DNA from: Rhodococcus sp. (in: high G+C Gram-positive bacteria)
GTDB lineage: Bacteria > Actinomycetota > Actinomycetes > Mycobacteriales > Mycobacteriaceae
Direction of reading: 5' to 3'
NCBI RefSeq assembly: GCF_023264675.1
Contig: NZ_JAHFVG010000016.1
Span: 58,844-122,843, forward strand
Length of the DNA: 64,000 bases
Under the pieces are notes generated by a model. It was not told the origin of the DNA. It saw nothing but the letters and a program-made list of their open reading frames with translations, and ran no database searches. Position numbers and translations under genes: made by a program. Positions 42,459 to 51,262 of the stretch are shown in pieces (position 1 is the stretch's first letter; each line of letters opens with the position of its first letter).

Positions 42459-43499
42459 CTAGCCGGCCGACACGCTGCGTCCGGCGGACTTGAGGTCGTT
42501 GCACGCCTCGATGACACGGGCCGTCATACCGGCCTCGGCCTTCTTGAGGTAGCTGCGCGGGTCGTAGACCTTCTTGTTGCCGACCTCGCCGTCGACCTTC
42601 AGCACACCGTCGTAGTTGCTGAAGAAGTGTCCGGCGAGCGGACGACTGAACGCGTACTGGGTGTCGGTGTCGACGTTCATCTTGACGACGCCGTACTCGA
42701 GAGCTTCCTCGATCTCGCTCTTGGCCGATCCGGATCCACCGTGGAAGACGAAGTCGAACGGCTTCGAGCCTGCGGGCAAACTCAGCTTCTCCGACGCGAC
42801 TTTCTGGCCATCGGCGAGCACGGACGGCTTGAGCTTGACGTTGCCCGGCTTGTAGACGCCGTGGACGTTTCCGAAGGTGGCGGCGAGGAGGTAGCGCGAA
42901 CCGGCGTCGCCTGCTCCGAGAGCTTCGACGGTCTTGAGGAAGTCTTCGTTCGAGGTGTAGAGCTTGTCGTTGATCTCGGCCTCGACGCCGTCTTCCTCGC
43001 CGCCGACGACACCGATCTCGATTTCGAGGATGATGCGCGCAGCAGCAGCCTTGGCGAGCAGATCCTTGGCGATCTCGAGGTTCTCGTCGATCGGCACCGC
43101 GGAACCGTCCCACATGTGCGACTGGAACAGCGGGTTACGACCAGCGTCGACACGCTCCTGCGAGATGGCGAGCAGCGGGCGGACGTAGGTGTCCAGCTTG
43201 TCCTTGGGGCAGTGGTCCGTGTGCAGGGCGATGGTCACGTCGTACTTCGCGGCAATGACGTGAGCGAACTCGGCCAGCGCTACTGCACCGGTGACCATGT
43301 CCTTGACACCGAGGCCGGACGCGAACTCGGCGCCACCGGTCGAGAACTGGATGATGCCGTCACTTCCGGCGTCGGCGAAGCCCTTGATTGCGGCATTGAC
43401 GGACTCGGAACCCACGCAGTTGATTGCCGGAAATGCGAATTGGTGTTCCTTGGCCCGGCCAAGCATCTCGGCGTAGACCTCGGGAGTTGCGATCGGCAC
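42459..43499 (-). CDS. fba: Class II fructose-bisphosphate aldolase
   Basis: A 346-residue zinc aldolase of glycolysis and gluconeogenesis, close to Rv0363c. PIATPEVYAEMLGRAKEHQ opens the protein, followed by IIQFSTGGAEFASG, the zinc site ALHTDHCPKDKLD (residues about 93-105), LEIEIGVVGGEEDGV, ATFGNVHGVYKPGNVKL, FHGGSGSAKSEIEEAL and KMNVDTDTQYAF. GTG 43499 with GGAGG 9 bases upstream is the start. The nearby gene order matches mycobacteria. Confidence 0.97.
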   Translation of the reverse strand: MPIATPEVYAEMLGRAKEHQFAFPAINCVGSESVNAAIKGFADAGSDGIIQFSTGGAEFASGLGVKDMVTGAVALAEFAHVIAAKYDVTIALHTDHCPKDKLDTYVRPLLAISQERVDAGRNPLFQSHMWDGSAVPIDENLEIAKDLLAKAAAARIILEIEIGVVGGEEDGVEAEINDKLYTSNEDFLKTVEALGAGDAGSRYLLAATFGNVHGVYKPGNVKLKPSVLADGQKVASEKLSLPAGSKPFDFVFHGGSGSAKSEIEEALEYGVVKMNVDTDTQYAFSRPLAGHFFSNYDGVLKVDGEVGNKKVYDPRSYLKKAEAGMTARVIEACNDLKSAGRSVSAG

Positions 43500-43682
43500 G
43501 GCGTCATTCCTCCAGTGAAGAGATTGATTGTCCTGTGCAGTATGGCAAGCCATCGGCGATCGTGTCGCCGGTACCCATCAGTGCACCGCGAGTACCGACA
43601 CTCCCGAACGTGACGAATCGGACATCGTTCTCGCAGGGTTCGGACACCTGTTGTTCAGGTTCTCCCAGGTTCGGCCGGTAGT

Positions 43683-44420
43683 GTGATCGCCGTGAGTCTT
43701 CTTGCCGCCTCGGAATCCGTGACGACGAACCTGGCATTGCTGCCCGGGTTTCTCGATCCAGTGAATTTGCTCAACTCGTTCGGCACCTGGGTGCTGGTCG
43801 GGTTGCTGTTGGTCGTCTTCATCGAATCGGGGTTGCTCTTTCCGCTGCTTCCCGGTGATTCGTTGCTCTTCACGGCGGGATTGATCGCGGCATCGAAGTC
43901 CACGGACATCGAACCGTTCGCGCCGATCTGGCTGCTGCTGATCCTCATTCCGATCGCGGCAATCCTCGGCGATCAGGTCGGTTTCTTCATCGGCTCCAAG
44001 GGTGGCGCGGCCCTGTTCAAGTCGAACGACGCGAAGTTCTTCAAGAAGAAGTACATCGACGAGTCCCACGCGTTCTTCGAAAAGCACGGTCCGATCACCA
44101 TCATCCTGGCGCGTTTCGTGCCGATCGTGCGTACGTTCGCCCCCGTCGTCGCCGGCGCGTCCAAGATGAAGTACTCGCTGTTCCTCACATACAACGTCGT
44201 CGGCGGGATCCTCTGGGGTGCGGGCGTCACGATGCTCGGCTTCCTGCTCGGGCAGATCGACTTCATTCGCGAGCACGTCGACATCATCTTCATCATCATC
44301 GTGCTCGTCTCCGTACTCCCGATCGTCATCGAAGTAGGCAAGCGCATGATCAAGGCACGCAAGACTCCGCTGGCCGAGGCGAACGATGCCATCGACGCCC
44401 AGCAAGACCCCGCCTCCTAG
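43683..44420 (+). CDS. DedA-family membrane protein (VTT domain) 1
   Basis: A 245-residue polytopic protein. The DedA/VTT landmarks are ESGLLFPLLPGDSLLFTAG, GDQVGFFIGSKGGAALF, and FEKHGPITIILARFVPIVRTFAPVVAGASKMKY. DedA proteins are probably lipid (undecaprenyl-phosphate or phospholipid) flippases. The start is GTG 43683 or GTG 43692. A second DedA gene follows 17 bp later. Confidence 0.92.
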   Translation: MIAVSLLAASESVTTNLALLPGFLDPVNLLNSFGTWVLVGLLLVVFIESGLLFPLLPGDSLLFTAGLIAASKSTDIEPFAPIWLLLILIPIAAILGDQVGFFIGSKGGAALFKSNDAKFFKKKYIDESHAFFEKHGPITIILARFVPIVRTFAPVVAGASKMKYSLFLTYNVVGGILWGAGVTMLGFLLGQIDFIREHVDIIFIIIVLVSVLPIVIEVGKRMIKARKTPLAEANDAIDAQQDPAS

Positions 44421-44437
44421 ACCGTGTACGTGCAACC

Positions 44438-45100
44438 GTGATCTCGTCGATGGGCTCGTTCGGCCCCCTTGAAACCGCAGGTCCACTGGCCGTGTGGCTC
44501 GTGGTCGTTGCCTTCGTGTTCATCGAGTGCGCGGTCATCATCGGGCTGTTCCTACCGGGCGACTCCATGTTGATCACCGCGGGCATCGTCATGGCCACGC
44601 ACGCGTCGGGAACCGGGCACATCTGGGCGCTGTCCGGCGGGGCGATGGTTGCCGCGATCGCAGGCAATCAAGTCGGGTACGTCGTCGGCCACCGCACCGG
44701 ATCCACTCTGGTTGCACGCAAGAACGGCAAATACCTCAACACGAAGAACCTTCACAAGGTCAATCTGCTGCTCGAGAAGCACGGCTTCTGGGCTGTTCTC
44801 GTCGCACGCTGGATTCCGTGGGTACGGACCCTGTGCCCGATGGTTGCGGGCGCGGCGAAGATGAACCACCGCCGCTACACGATCGCGAGCACTCTCGGCG
44901 CGATCATCTGGGCGCCGGTGTTGCTGCTGATCGGCTTCTACTTCGGCAGCTTCATCGAAAGGGTGCCGTGGCTGATGCCCGCCGTCCTCATCTCGATGAT
45001 TCTGCTGCTCGTCGTCGGCACCGGCGTCGGAATCTGGCAGTACCGCAAAGAGATGGCCAGGCCCGAAGAGATCATCGAGGTCGAAGAAGTCCTCGAGTGA
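44438..45100 (+). CDS. DedA-family membrane protein (VTT domain) 2
   Basis: A 220-residue paralogue of the preceding gene: ECAVIIGLFLPGDSMLITAG, GNQVGYVVGHRTGSTL, and LEKHGFWAVLVARWIPWVRTLCPMVAGAAKMNHRRY. GTG 44438 is the start. Mycobacteria have one such gene (Rv0364) beside fba, so a tandem duplication or separate recruitment is likely. The two proteins differ enough to suggest different substrates or partners. Confidence 0.92.
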   Translation: MISSMGSFGPLETAGPLAVWLVVVAFVFIECAVIIGLFLPGDSMLITAGIVMATHASGTGHIWALSGGAMVAAIAGNQVGYVVGHRTGSTLVARKNGKYLNTKNLHKVNLLLEKHGFWAVLVARWIPWVRTLCPMVAGAAKMNHRRYTIASTLGAIIWAPVLLLIGFYFGSFIERVPWLMPAVLISMILLLVVGTGVGIWQYRKEMARPEEIIEVEEVLE

Positions 45101-45101
45101 C

Positions 45102-45875
45102 TCAGGACTTCCGGCCGACGACGAAGATCCGACGGAACGAAAACAGCGTTCCCGACGCGGTCGACGGGTAGGCCTCGCGCAGCAGCGCCGCGTACTGTTC
45201 GACGAATTTCGGACGCCGTTCGTCGTCGAGGACATCGAGTACCGGGCGCAAACCGGTGCCGGTCACCCATTTCAGAACCGGGTCCTCGCCCTGTAGGACG
45301 TGGACGTAACTTGTTTCCCAGGCATCGACGTCGAGGCCGGTCGCCTGTAGTGCCGATGCGTACTGGACGGCGGTGTCGACGCTGTCGCCGCCGCGCAGGA
45401 CCCCGGCCAGCAGCGGTGCCCATTCAGGCGAGTCCGCGAGTTGCCGCATCAGGACGTGGGACGGAGCGTCGAAGTTTCCGGGAACCTGCCACGCCAGCGT
45501 GCCGCCGGGCTCCAGCTGTTCGGCCCACCGCGGAATCAGATCCCGGTGCTGCGGCACCCACTGCAGCGCCGCGTTCGACACGACGACGTCCGTCCCCGAC
45601 GCATCGAAGTCTGCGATGTCGCCGCGCACGACAGTCACCGTCGACGGCAGGTCGACCGGCTGGCCCTCGACCATGTCGGGAGAGGAATCGATTCCGGTAA
45701 TCGTCGCCTCGGGCCATCGTTCGGCGAGGGTCGCCGTCTGAACACCGGTCCCGCAACCGAGATCCACCACCGTCGCGGGCGAATCGTGGCGCACTCGCCC
45801 GACCATCTCGTAGAACGGCCGCGACCTCTCGTCGGCATAGCGCTGATAGACGGCCGGATTCCACGAAGTCCCCAT
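45102..45875 (-). CDS. tam: Trans-aconitate 2-methyltransferase
   Basis: A 257-residue SAM-dependent methyltransferase. MGTSWNPAVYQRYADERSRPFYEMV is the Tam opening, motif I is VVDLGCGTGVQTATLAERWP, then GIDSSPDMV, and VVSNAALQWVPQHRDLIPRWAEQLEPGGTLAWQVPGNFD. It detoxifies trans-aconitate, an aconitase by-product. It ends next to the DedA stop, convergent with it by 1 bp of gap. Confidence 0.92.
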   Translation of the reverse strand: MGTSWNPAVYQRYADERSRPFYEMVGRVRHDSPATVVDLGCGTGVQTATLAERWPEATITGIDSSPDMVEGQPVDLPSTVTVVRGDIADFDASGTDVVVSNAALQWVPQHRDLIPRWAEQLEPGGTLAWQVPGNFDAPSHVLMRQLADSPEWAPLLAGVLRGGDSVDTAVQYASALQATGLDVDAWETSYVHVLQGEDPVLKWVTGTGLRPVLDVLDDERRPKFVEQYAALLREAYPSTASGTLFSFRRIFVVGRKS

Positions 45876-45888
45876 GCCGATACCCTAG

Positions 45889-47052
45889 CTAACGAAAACC
45901 CGCATCGGCAACGACATATGCCGCCTCCATCAGCATCCAGCCACTCAGTTGCACGGCGAAGTCGCGTTCCGGCACGGCCGACGAGCGGACGGTGCCACCG
46001 CTGAACGTCGCAATGCTGCTTCCGGCGCCGGGCAGACGTGCTTCGGTTTCCCACGCAGCGCCGAACAGCGGGTGGTCCTCCACTTCCAACCGGTTCTCCC
46101 ACGCAGCCTCCGCCGACGCGAGGACGATCGATGCCGCACGAGAACGAGCCGCTTCGTCCTCGTCGGAATCACCGGGAAGCGTCGCCGCGACGAGGGCCAG
46201 ATTGCGAGCGAGGATGCCGTCGAACAGCCCGCCGTCGCCGCCGCCACCCCCGACGATCACGGAGTCTCGACACAGCTGGTCTTCCACCGCCGCGACCAGT
46301 GCATGAACGCGCTCGCTGTGACGCGGTGCGCCCAGACGGACCGCAAGTTCGGTCTCGACTCCCAGAACCACGCCCTGGCAGTAGCTGTAAATCGCCCGGT
46401 CAAGCACGCCTCCTCCTGGGGTCGTTCCGCGGGCTCCACTCCCGCCCGTGCGAACTCCGTCGAGGATCAGACCGGTCTGCGGATCTTTGAGCGTGGCATC
46501 CATCCAGTCCGCCATCGCTTGCGCGCGCCACAGCCTGCCTGTACGCGCGAGCAGAATCGATGCCGGGCCGTTCGCGGGAGTGTTGAAGAAGTCGTCGCCC
46601 TTCCGCCACGGAATTCCGCCGCCGGCCTCGGGAGCCCAGGCGTCGAACAGCTCCATTTCGATCTTGCCGATGCCGGTCCGGTTGTCCACACCGTGCACGC
46701 GTTGAGCACGCTCGAGCGCAAGCCCGAGCCACGCCATGTCGTCGTAGTAATTGTTGGTCCAGCCGGTGATGTTGCGGATTCTGTGCGCGCGAGCGATCTT
46801 GGTCAGACGCCGCCGCCGCTTTGCCGTCGGTTCGCGACCGGCAGCATCGACGGCGCAATCCAGCAGATGCGCCTGCCACCAGTAGTGCCACTTGAAGAAC
46901 AGCCGTTCGCGCCGGACCGGAGGCCATGCGACAACACCGAGCGAAGTTCCGGGCAATGCCCACAAACGGCGCACGTGCCGCGCGAGCACGGCGCCCTCAG
47001 CAGCATCGGCGCGCTGCGCCCATTTCTCCGCCATACCTGCAGATCCTGCCAT
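45889..47052 (-). CDS. Glycoside hydrolase family 76 protein, Rv0365c-like
   Basis: A 387-residue (alpha/alpha)6-barrel protein related to endo-alpha-1,6-mannanases. The catalytic Asp pair is in TNNYYDDMAWLGLAL (near residue 110), with WWQAHLLDC, GGGIPWRKGDDFFNTPANGPA and RAIYSYCQGVVLG further on. ATG 47052 is taken; ATG 47034 is possible, and the longer frame to 47430 is over the neighbouring gene. There is no signal peptide, so if it acts on mannan or lipomannan precursors it does so inside the cell or by unusual export. Confidence 0.9.
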   Translation of the reverse strand: MAGSAGMAEKWAQRADAAEGAVLARHVRRLWALPGTSLGVVAWPPVRRERLFFKWHYWWQAHLLDCAVDAAGREPTAKRRRRLTKIARAHRIRNITGWTNNYYDDMAWLGLALERAQRVHGVDNRTGIGKIEMELFDAWAPEAGGGIPWRKGDDFFNTPANGPASILLARTGRLWRAQAMADWMDATLKDPQTGLILDGVRTGGSGARGTTPGGGVLDRAIYSYCQGVVLGVETELAVRLGAPRHSERVHALVAAVEDQLCRDSVIVGGGGGDGGLFDGILARNLALVAATLPGDSDEDEAARSRAASIVLASAEAAWENRLEVEDHPLFGAAWETEARLPGAGSSIATFSGGTVRSSAVPERDFAVQLSGWMLMEAAYVVADAGFR

Positions 47053-47081
47053 CTCGCCCGACGACCGGTCGTGCGCAGGCG

Positions 47082-47762
47082 TCAGGTCCAGGCTGCCGAG
47101 AGGTCCGCATGCCGTCGGATCCACGAATGCATGGCAATACCGGCAGCGACGCCTGCATTGATGCTTCGAGTCGATCCGAACTGCGCGATGGACACTGTCA
47201 TCGCTGCTCCCGCCCGGGCATCCTCGGTGACCCCAGGCCCTTCCTGACCGAACAGGAGCAGACACTCGCGAGGCAGTTCCGCTGTCTCGATGGGAACCGA
47301 ACCAGGAGTGTTGTCCACCGCGACGACAGTCAGACCTTCGCTTGCCGCGTAGGCGAGGAGGTCCGCGACGGTCTCGTGGTGGTGAATGTGCTGGTACCGG
47401 TCGGTCACCATCGCGCCACGGCGATTCCAACGACGTCGTCCGACGATGTGAACAGCCTGCGCCGCAAAAGCATTGGCGGTCCTGACGACCGTGCCGATAT
47501 TGGCGTCGTTGGCGAAGTTCTCGATCGCGACATGCAATGGATGCCGACGGGTGTCGATGTCGGCGACGATTGCTTCCCTGGCCCAGTATCGATAGGCGTC
47601 CACGACATTGCGACGGTCACCGGCGATCAGCAACTCCTGGTCGTACTGCGGACCGGTCGGCCGCGGAGTGTCGTGCTCGTCGTCCCACGGCCCGACGCCG
47701 TTGGGATTGTCACCCCATTCGGTCGGACCGACATTCTCGTCCGTGATTTCGTTGTCGCTCAA
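47082..47762 (-). CDS. SpoU/TrmH-family RNA 2'-O-methyltransferase
   Basis: A 226-residue trefoil-knot methyltransferase. Motif 1 is NFANDANIGTVVRTANAFAAQAVHIVG, motif 2 CLLLFGQEGPGVTE and motif 3 SIAQFGSTRSINAGVAAGIAMHSW. The frame starts with a TTG at 47762 overlapping the previous stop (TTGA); no nearby ATG is in frame, so the start is less certain. The first 40 residues are acidic and disordered. It corresponds in place and type to Rv0380c, which precedes pyrE in mycobacteria. Confidence 0.92.
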   Translation of the reverse strand: MSDNEITDENVGPTEWGDNPNGVGPWDDEHDTPRPTGPQYDQELLIAGDRRNVVDAYRYWAREAIVADIDTRRHPLHVAIENFANDANIGTVVRTANAFAAQAVHIVGRRRWNRRGAMVTDRYQHIHHHETVADLLAYAASEGLTVVAVDNTPGSVPIETAELPRECLLLFGQEGPGVTEDARAGAAMTVSIAQFGSTRSINAGVAAGIAMHSWIRRHADLSAAWT

Positions 47763-48379
47763 TATGTTTCATTACTGTCGCTGGCTATACGAAAGCCATG
47801 GCCGGTCTCGTCGTTGGCGCAGGAGATGCCGTCGGGAGTGGAGGTGCACGTGTAGCCGTCGGCGGCGATCTGTGCACCGACCGCGAGCGGCGGGTCGATC
47901 TGCTCACCACCGGATGTGTAGACGGCACCCCCGGAGCACATGAACTCGGCGGCGCCCTCGTTCGTGACTCGAATACCGTTGCCCCAACTGATCAGGCAAC
48001 TCTCGGGTGCCGGCGGAACCGGAGACGTGGTTCCCTGGCAGCCCGCCTCGGTACGGCTGGCCAACGGGACGATGCCGCACTGGAACTGGCCGTCGGGCGA
48101 ACTGAAGTAGTAGGCACCGCCCAACGCGGCGTAGGTGGTCTGGGGAGTCGGCACCGGTGCTGGTTCCGACGGCGGAGGTGGAGGCGGAAGCGCTTCGCTG
48201 GTGGTGACCGGCGTCGGCGCCTCGGTCGTCGCCTCGACCGTGGTGGTCGAGGGCGACGCCGAGGACGAACTTGGCGCTGCTACCTCTGCACCCGATTCGC
48301 TACTGCACCCCACCAGGACGGTCGAGAATGCCGCCATTGCAGCCAGCGCCCAATATTTCTTCGCCCGCTCGTTCACCAT
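47759..48379 (-). CDS. Putative lipoprotein with Pro/Thr-rich linker
   Basis: A 206-residue predicted lipoprotein: YWALAAMAAFSTVLVGC is the signal with lipobox LVGC, followed by about 60 Ser/Thr/Pro-rich residues and then a C-terminal domain with six cysteines (QCGIV, AGCQG, SCLIS, FMCSG, YTCTS, ISCAN), probably paired as disulfides. ATG 48379 is used. A similar Cys pattern occurs in small secreted mycobacterial proteins, but I cannot name the family. The stop overlaps the RNA methyltransferase start. Confidence 0.82.
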   Translation of the reverse strand: MVNERAKKYWALAAMAAFSTVLVGCSSESGAEVAAPSSSSASPSTTTVEATTEAPTPVTTSEALPPPPPPSEPAPVPTPQTTYAALGGAYYFSSPDGQFQCGIVPLASRTEAGCQGTTSPVPPAPESCLISWGNGIRVTNEGAAEFMCSGGAVYTSGGEQIDPPLAVGAQIAADGYTCTSTPDGISCANDETGHGFRIASDSNETY

Positions 48380-48472
48380 GTAGAAACCCGACCCACTTTC
48401 GCTCACACGTATCGCTGAGCGACCCTACCGGCCAATCCGAAGCGGTGCCCGCGGGTGGGCGAGGGGTGGTGC

Positions 48473-49261
48473 CTATGTGTGGCTGAGACGTCGGTTGACC
48501 TCGCGCGTGAGCCACGCGGGAGAGAATCTCGACCCCAGCGAGAGCGCCTTGGACTGCAGGCCGACGGGGAAATGTACCTTGTGTACCAATCGTTTCGACG
48601 GTTGCGTGGCGTTGAAGATCGCCTCGGACACATCGTCTGCCGTCAGCTTGATACCCAGCGAGTTGGTGGTACCGGTGGAGACATCCTTCGTCATCGCGGT
48701 CTGCACGAACAGCGGCCACATTGCCTTGACCGAGATGTCGTATTCGGCCCACTCCAGATCGAGCGCCTCGGTGACGCCGCGTACGGCGAACTTGGTCGCG
48801 CCGTAGGTGACGAGCTCGGGCTGGCCGTAGATGGCCGACGCCGAGCAGAGGTTGACGACCTGCGCGCCGCGGGTGGCCTTGAGATACGGGAACGCCGCGT
48901 GCGTTCCGTAGACGACACCGTTGAAGTTGATGTCGATCTGTCGCTTGTGCAGCTCGAGGGGCATTTCCTCGAAACGACCGGCGACCAGGATGCCTGCATT
49001 GTTGACGAGTACGTCGAGCCGTCCGTCCGCCTCGACCGCGAACTCTTCGAGCCGCTCCGTCCACTGCTCGGGCTTGGTCACGTCGAGAGTTCCGGTGACA
49101 ACGCGTCCACCGGCGGACGTGATCGCCTTGCTCAGTGAAGCCAAACCGGTTTCATCGATGTCGTAGGCACCGACGAGGTAACCCGAGCGAGCGAACTTGA
49201 GGGCAGTTGAACGTCCGATCCCGGCGGCAGCGCCGGTGATGAACACAGTTGGTGAGGACAC
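48473..49261 (-). CDS. Short-chain dehydrogenase/reductase
   Basis: A 262-residue classical SDR. Cofactor motif TGAAAGIGRS (TGxxxGIG), DVTKPEQW with the acidic residue, NNAGI, catalytic Ser in NLCSASAIYG and YGATK (YxxxK). The Asp after the second strand (AYDIDETG) favours NAD(H). The C-terminus is basic. Substrate unknown. Confidence 0.92.
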   Translation of the reverse strand: MSSPTVFITGAAAGIGRSTALKFARSGYLVGAYDIDETGLASLSKAITSAGGRVVTGTLDVTKPEQWTERLEEFAVEADGRLDVLVNNAGILVAGRFEEMPLELHKRQIDINFNGVVYGTHAAFPYLKATRGAQVVNLCSASAIYGQPELVTYGATKFAVRGVTEALDLEWAEYDISVKAMWPLFVQTAMTKDVSTGTTNSLGIKLTADDVSEAIFNATQPSKRLVHKVHFPVGLQSKALSLGSRFSPAWLTREVNRRLSHT

Positions 49262-49349
49262 CTCGACAGACTAGGCGTTACGCCGATTATCGGTAAGGGC
49301 CTCGAATACATTTCAGGACTAGCCTGAACATATATCGAGGAGATTTTGG

Positions 49350-49799
49350 GTGGATCACGAAAGAACGCTGCGTTCGGTGGCCGTCGTCACAGGCGGCTAT
49401 GTGATCGTGTTGGCGGTCTGGGCCGGGTGGCTTCGCCCGCACACCCCACCGGGAACCCTCCCCTATCAACTCGTCGCACTCGTCGCCGGATTCGCCTCGG
49501 CCCTCGGCCTCGCGATGATGATCGCCAATCGCAGCACCTCCGCCGAGCGCCGACTGACGAAGAACGGCGTCGAAGGATGGGCGATGATCGAATCCGCGCA
49601 GCCGATCGATTCGACGACCACCGAGCTCAGGATGCAGTTCACTATCCCGGGCTCACAGTCGTTTGCCGGGCGCATCGTGTACTCCATACCCCCGTCCGAG
49701 GCCTCGCGGTTCGCGGCGGGCAACGTGGTGCCGATCATGGTCGACCCGACCGATCACCACCGCGTACTGCTACTCCCCGCTCAATCCCTCGACCAGTAG
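49350..49799 (+). CDS. DUF3592-like membrane protein
   Basis: A 149-residue protein with two N-terminal helices (VAVVTGGYVIVLAVWAGWL and YQLVALVAGFASALGLAMMIA), then a small beta domain: GVEGWAMIESAQPIDSTTTELRMQFTIPG, ending VVPIMVDPTDHHRVLLLPA, as in DUF3592 proteins. GTG 49350 follows GAGGAG by 8 bases. It overlaps the convergent lysoplasmalogenase gene by 30 bp. Function unknown. Confidence 0.82.
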   Translation: MDHERTLRSVAVVTGGYVIVLAVWAGWLRPHTPPGTLPYQLVALVAGFASALGLAMMIANRSTSAERRLTKNGVEGWAMIESAQPIDSTTTELRMQFTIPGSQSFAGRIVYSIPPSEASRFAAGNVVPIMVDPTDHHRVLLLPAQSLDQ

Positions 49800-50441
49800 A
49801 GCTTGAGCGAGAGCGTAGGTCGCGAGGATCGAACCTTCGGCGATACGCCGGTGCACCACCCGACGCAGAAACAGCCGCCGGACCACGATCAACGCATCCG
49901 AGATCGTGAACAGCATCCCGCCCACCGCCAGACGCGAGCGCGGATCCGTTCCAGGCACCACAAGACCGGCCACCGTTCGGGCCTCCGGAGCCAAGGCCGG
50001 ATCGGCGGCGAGCGTCGACATCGCGGCCAGCGTCGATCCGTACGCGGACAGGCCGGGCGCCACCCCGGGAGACCGGCGAGCCATGGAGGCCGCGGCGGCA
50101 ACCCAGCCGACCAACCGGGGAACGGCGTTGGACACCGTCGGGCGCGCACCACGCTTGCGAAGCAACTCCGCGTAGATCGCCTGCATCACCGCAAAGGATG
50201 CCGCACCCTGCAGGATGCGAGAGTCGTCGTCCGGGTCGATGAGCAAGACGTCGCCGACGGTTGCCGCTACCATCGCGCCGCCGAGCGCCGATACCGGCTT
50301 CGGGAGCCCGATCAACAGCGCCGGGACCATCAAGGGCTTTGCAGCGCGGTGAAGCCTCTCCATACCGGATGTCGCGCCGACAACAGTGGCTGTAGCAGCG
50401 GATATGAAGAGGCAACGGGACAAAACGGACCTGTCCATCAC
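49770..50441 (-). CDS. Lysoplasmalogenase (YhhN family) membrane protein
   Basis: A 223-residue polytopic protein of the TMEM86/YhhN family, hydrolases of lysoplasmalogen vinyl ethers. Conserved blocks are RAAKPLMVPALLIGLP, GDVLLIDPDDDSRILQGAASFAVMQAIYAELL, and GGMLFTISDALIVVRRL (last conserved Asp region). The start is GTG 50441 or the adjacent ATG 50438. Enzymatic role in this organism is not established. Confidence 0.88.
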   Translation of the reverse strand: MMDRSVLSRCLFISAATATVVGATSGMERLHRAAKPLMVPALLIGLPKPVSALGGAMVAATVGDVLLIDPDDDSRILQGAASFAVMQAIYAELLRKRGARPTVSNAVPRLVGWVAAAASMARRSPGVAPGLSAYGSTLAAMSTLAADPALAPEARTVAGLVVPGTDPRSRLAVGGMLFTISDALIVVRRLFLRRVVHRRIAEGSILATYALAQALLVEGLSGE

Positions 50442-50562
50442 GCGAATCCATGATTTGCGGAGCTAACTAAATATGTGATGCTGACCCCTATCACTTGATG
50501 GATAACCCTGAACCTTGTCATCGTTGAAAGGTAAACACGAGTCACGACACGTTGGGACGACT

Positions 50563-51165
50563 ATGCGCCGCAAAAACACAGACCATGCTTGGTCGTCCCG
50601 AGTCGACCCCGCAGTGGGCAAGAATCCACTGATTCGACCGGCCGATCGAATCCAATCCAGGGTCAAGAGTGCCGTCGTGACGCTCATGATCCTGATGCTG
50701 CCGCTCGCAGTGTGGTGTGGAATGTCCACCATGTCGAGCCAGCAGGATCGCGTGGTGGAGCAGCAGGGCTCCCGGCACGCCGTCACTGCGGTCACCACTG
50801 CCGACGCCGACGCCCAATCGCCCCTCGTCCAATCGGACTTCACGTCACAGAGCAGCACGTCGGTCGACTCGACCTGGACGTACCGCGGCGTCGAACACCA
50901 CGATCAGGTGTCTACAGCCACCGGGTCACCGGTTGGCACCACGGTGCCGATCTGGGTGGACAACAGTGGCGCGCGGTCGACACAGCCACTCACCCATGCC
51001 GACGCCGTCGCCGCCGGGATCTTCACCGGAGCAGGCTCGCTGTTCGCCGCAGGCCTCATCCTGGTCGGACTGTATTCTGCGGTGCGGTTCAGGCTGGATG
51101 CGAAGCGCGACGCCGATTGGAACATGGCGATCAAGAACTTCATGGATTCGAACAGCCTCAGCTGA
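50563..51165 (+). CDS. Rv1733c-family membrane protein
   Basis: A 200-residue protein with two helices. NPLIRPADRIQSRVKSAVVTLMILMLPLAVWCG opens it (the family's NPL-R-x-DR motif then helix 1). An extracytoplasmic middle follows with TWTYRGVEHHDQVST and VPIWVDNSGARSTQPLTHADAVAAG, and helix 2 is SLFAAGLILVGLYSAVRF. ATG 50563 is chosen. M. tuberculosis Rv1733c is a dormancy-induced transmembrane protein of unknown function. Confidence 0.9.
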   Translation: MRRKNTDHAWSSRVDPAVGKNPLIRPADRIQSRVKSAVVTLMILMLPLAVWCGMSTMSSQQDRVVEQQGSRHAVTAVTTADADAQSPLVQSDFTSQSSTSVDSTWTYRGVEHHDQVSTATGSPVGTTVPIWVDNSGARSTQPLTHADAVAAGIFTGAGSLFAAGLILVGLYSAVRFRLDAKRDADWNMAIKNFMDSNSLS

Positions 51166-51168
51166 GAC

Positions 51169-51202
51169 CGACGGTGTCGGTGCACGCCGGCCGACACCGT
51201 CG
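51169..51202 (+). terminator. Hairpin after the Rv1733c-like gene
   Basis: Perfect 12-bp stem CGACGGTGTCGG (51169-51180) and CCGACACCGTCG (51191-51202) with a 10-base loop, 3 bp after the stop. Confidence 0.8.
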
Positions 51203-51262
51203 AAGACTCGTCCAGAAAGCCGTCGGGTTGAATAAATAGTTAGCTTATGTAATATTAATGGA

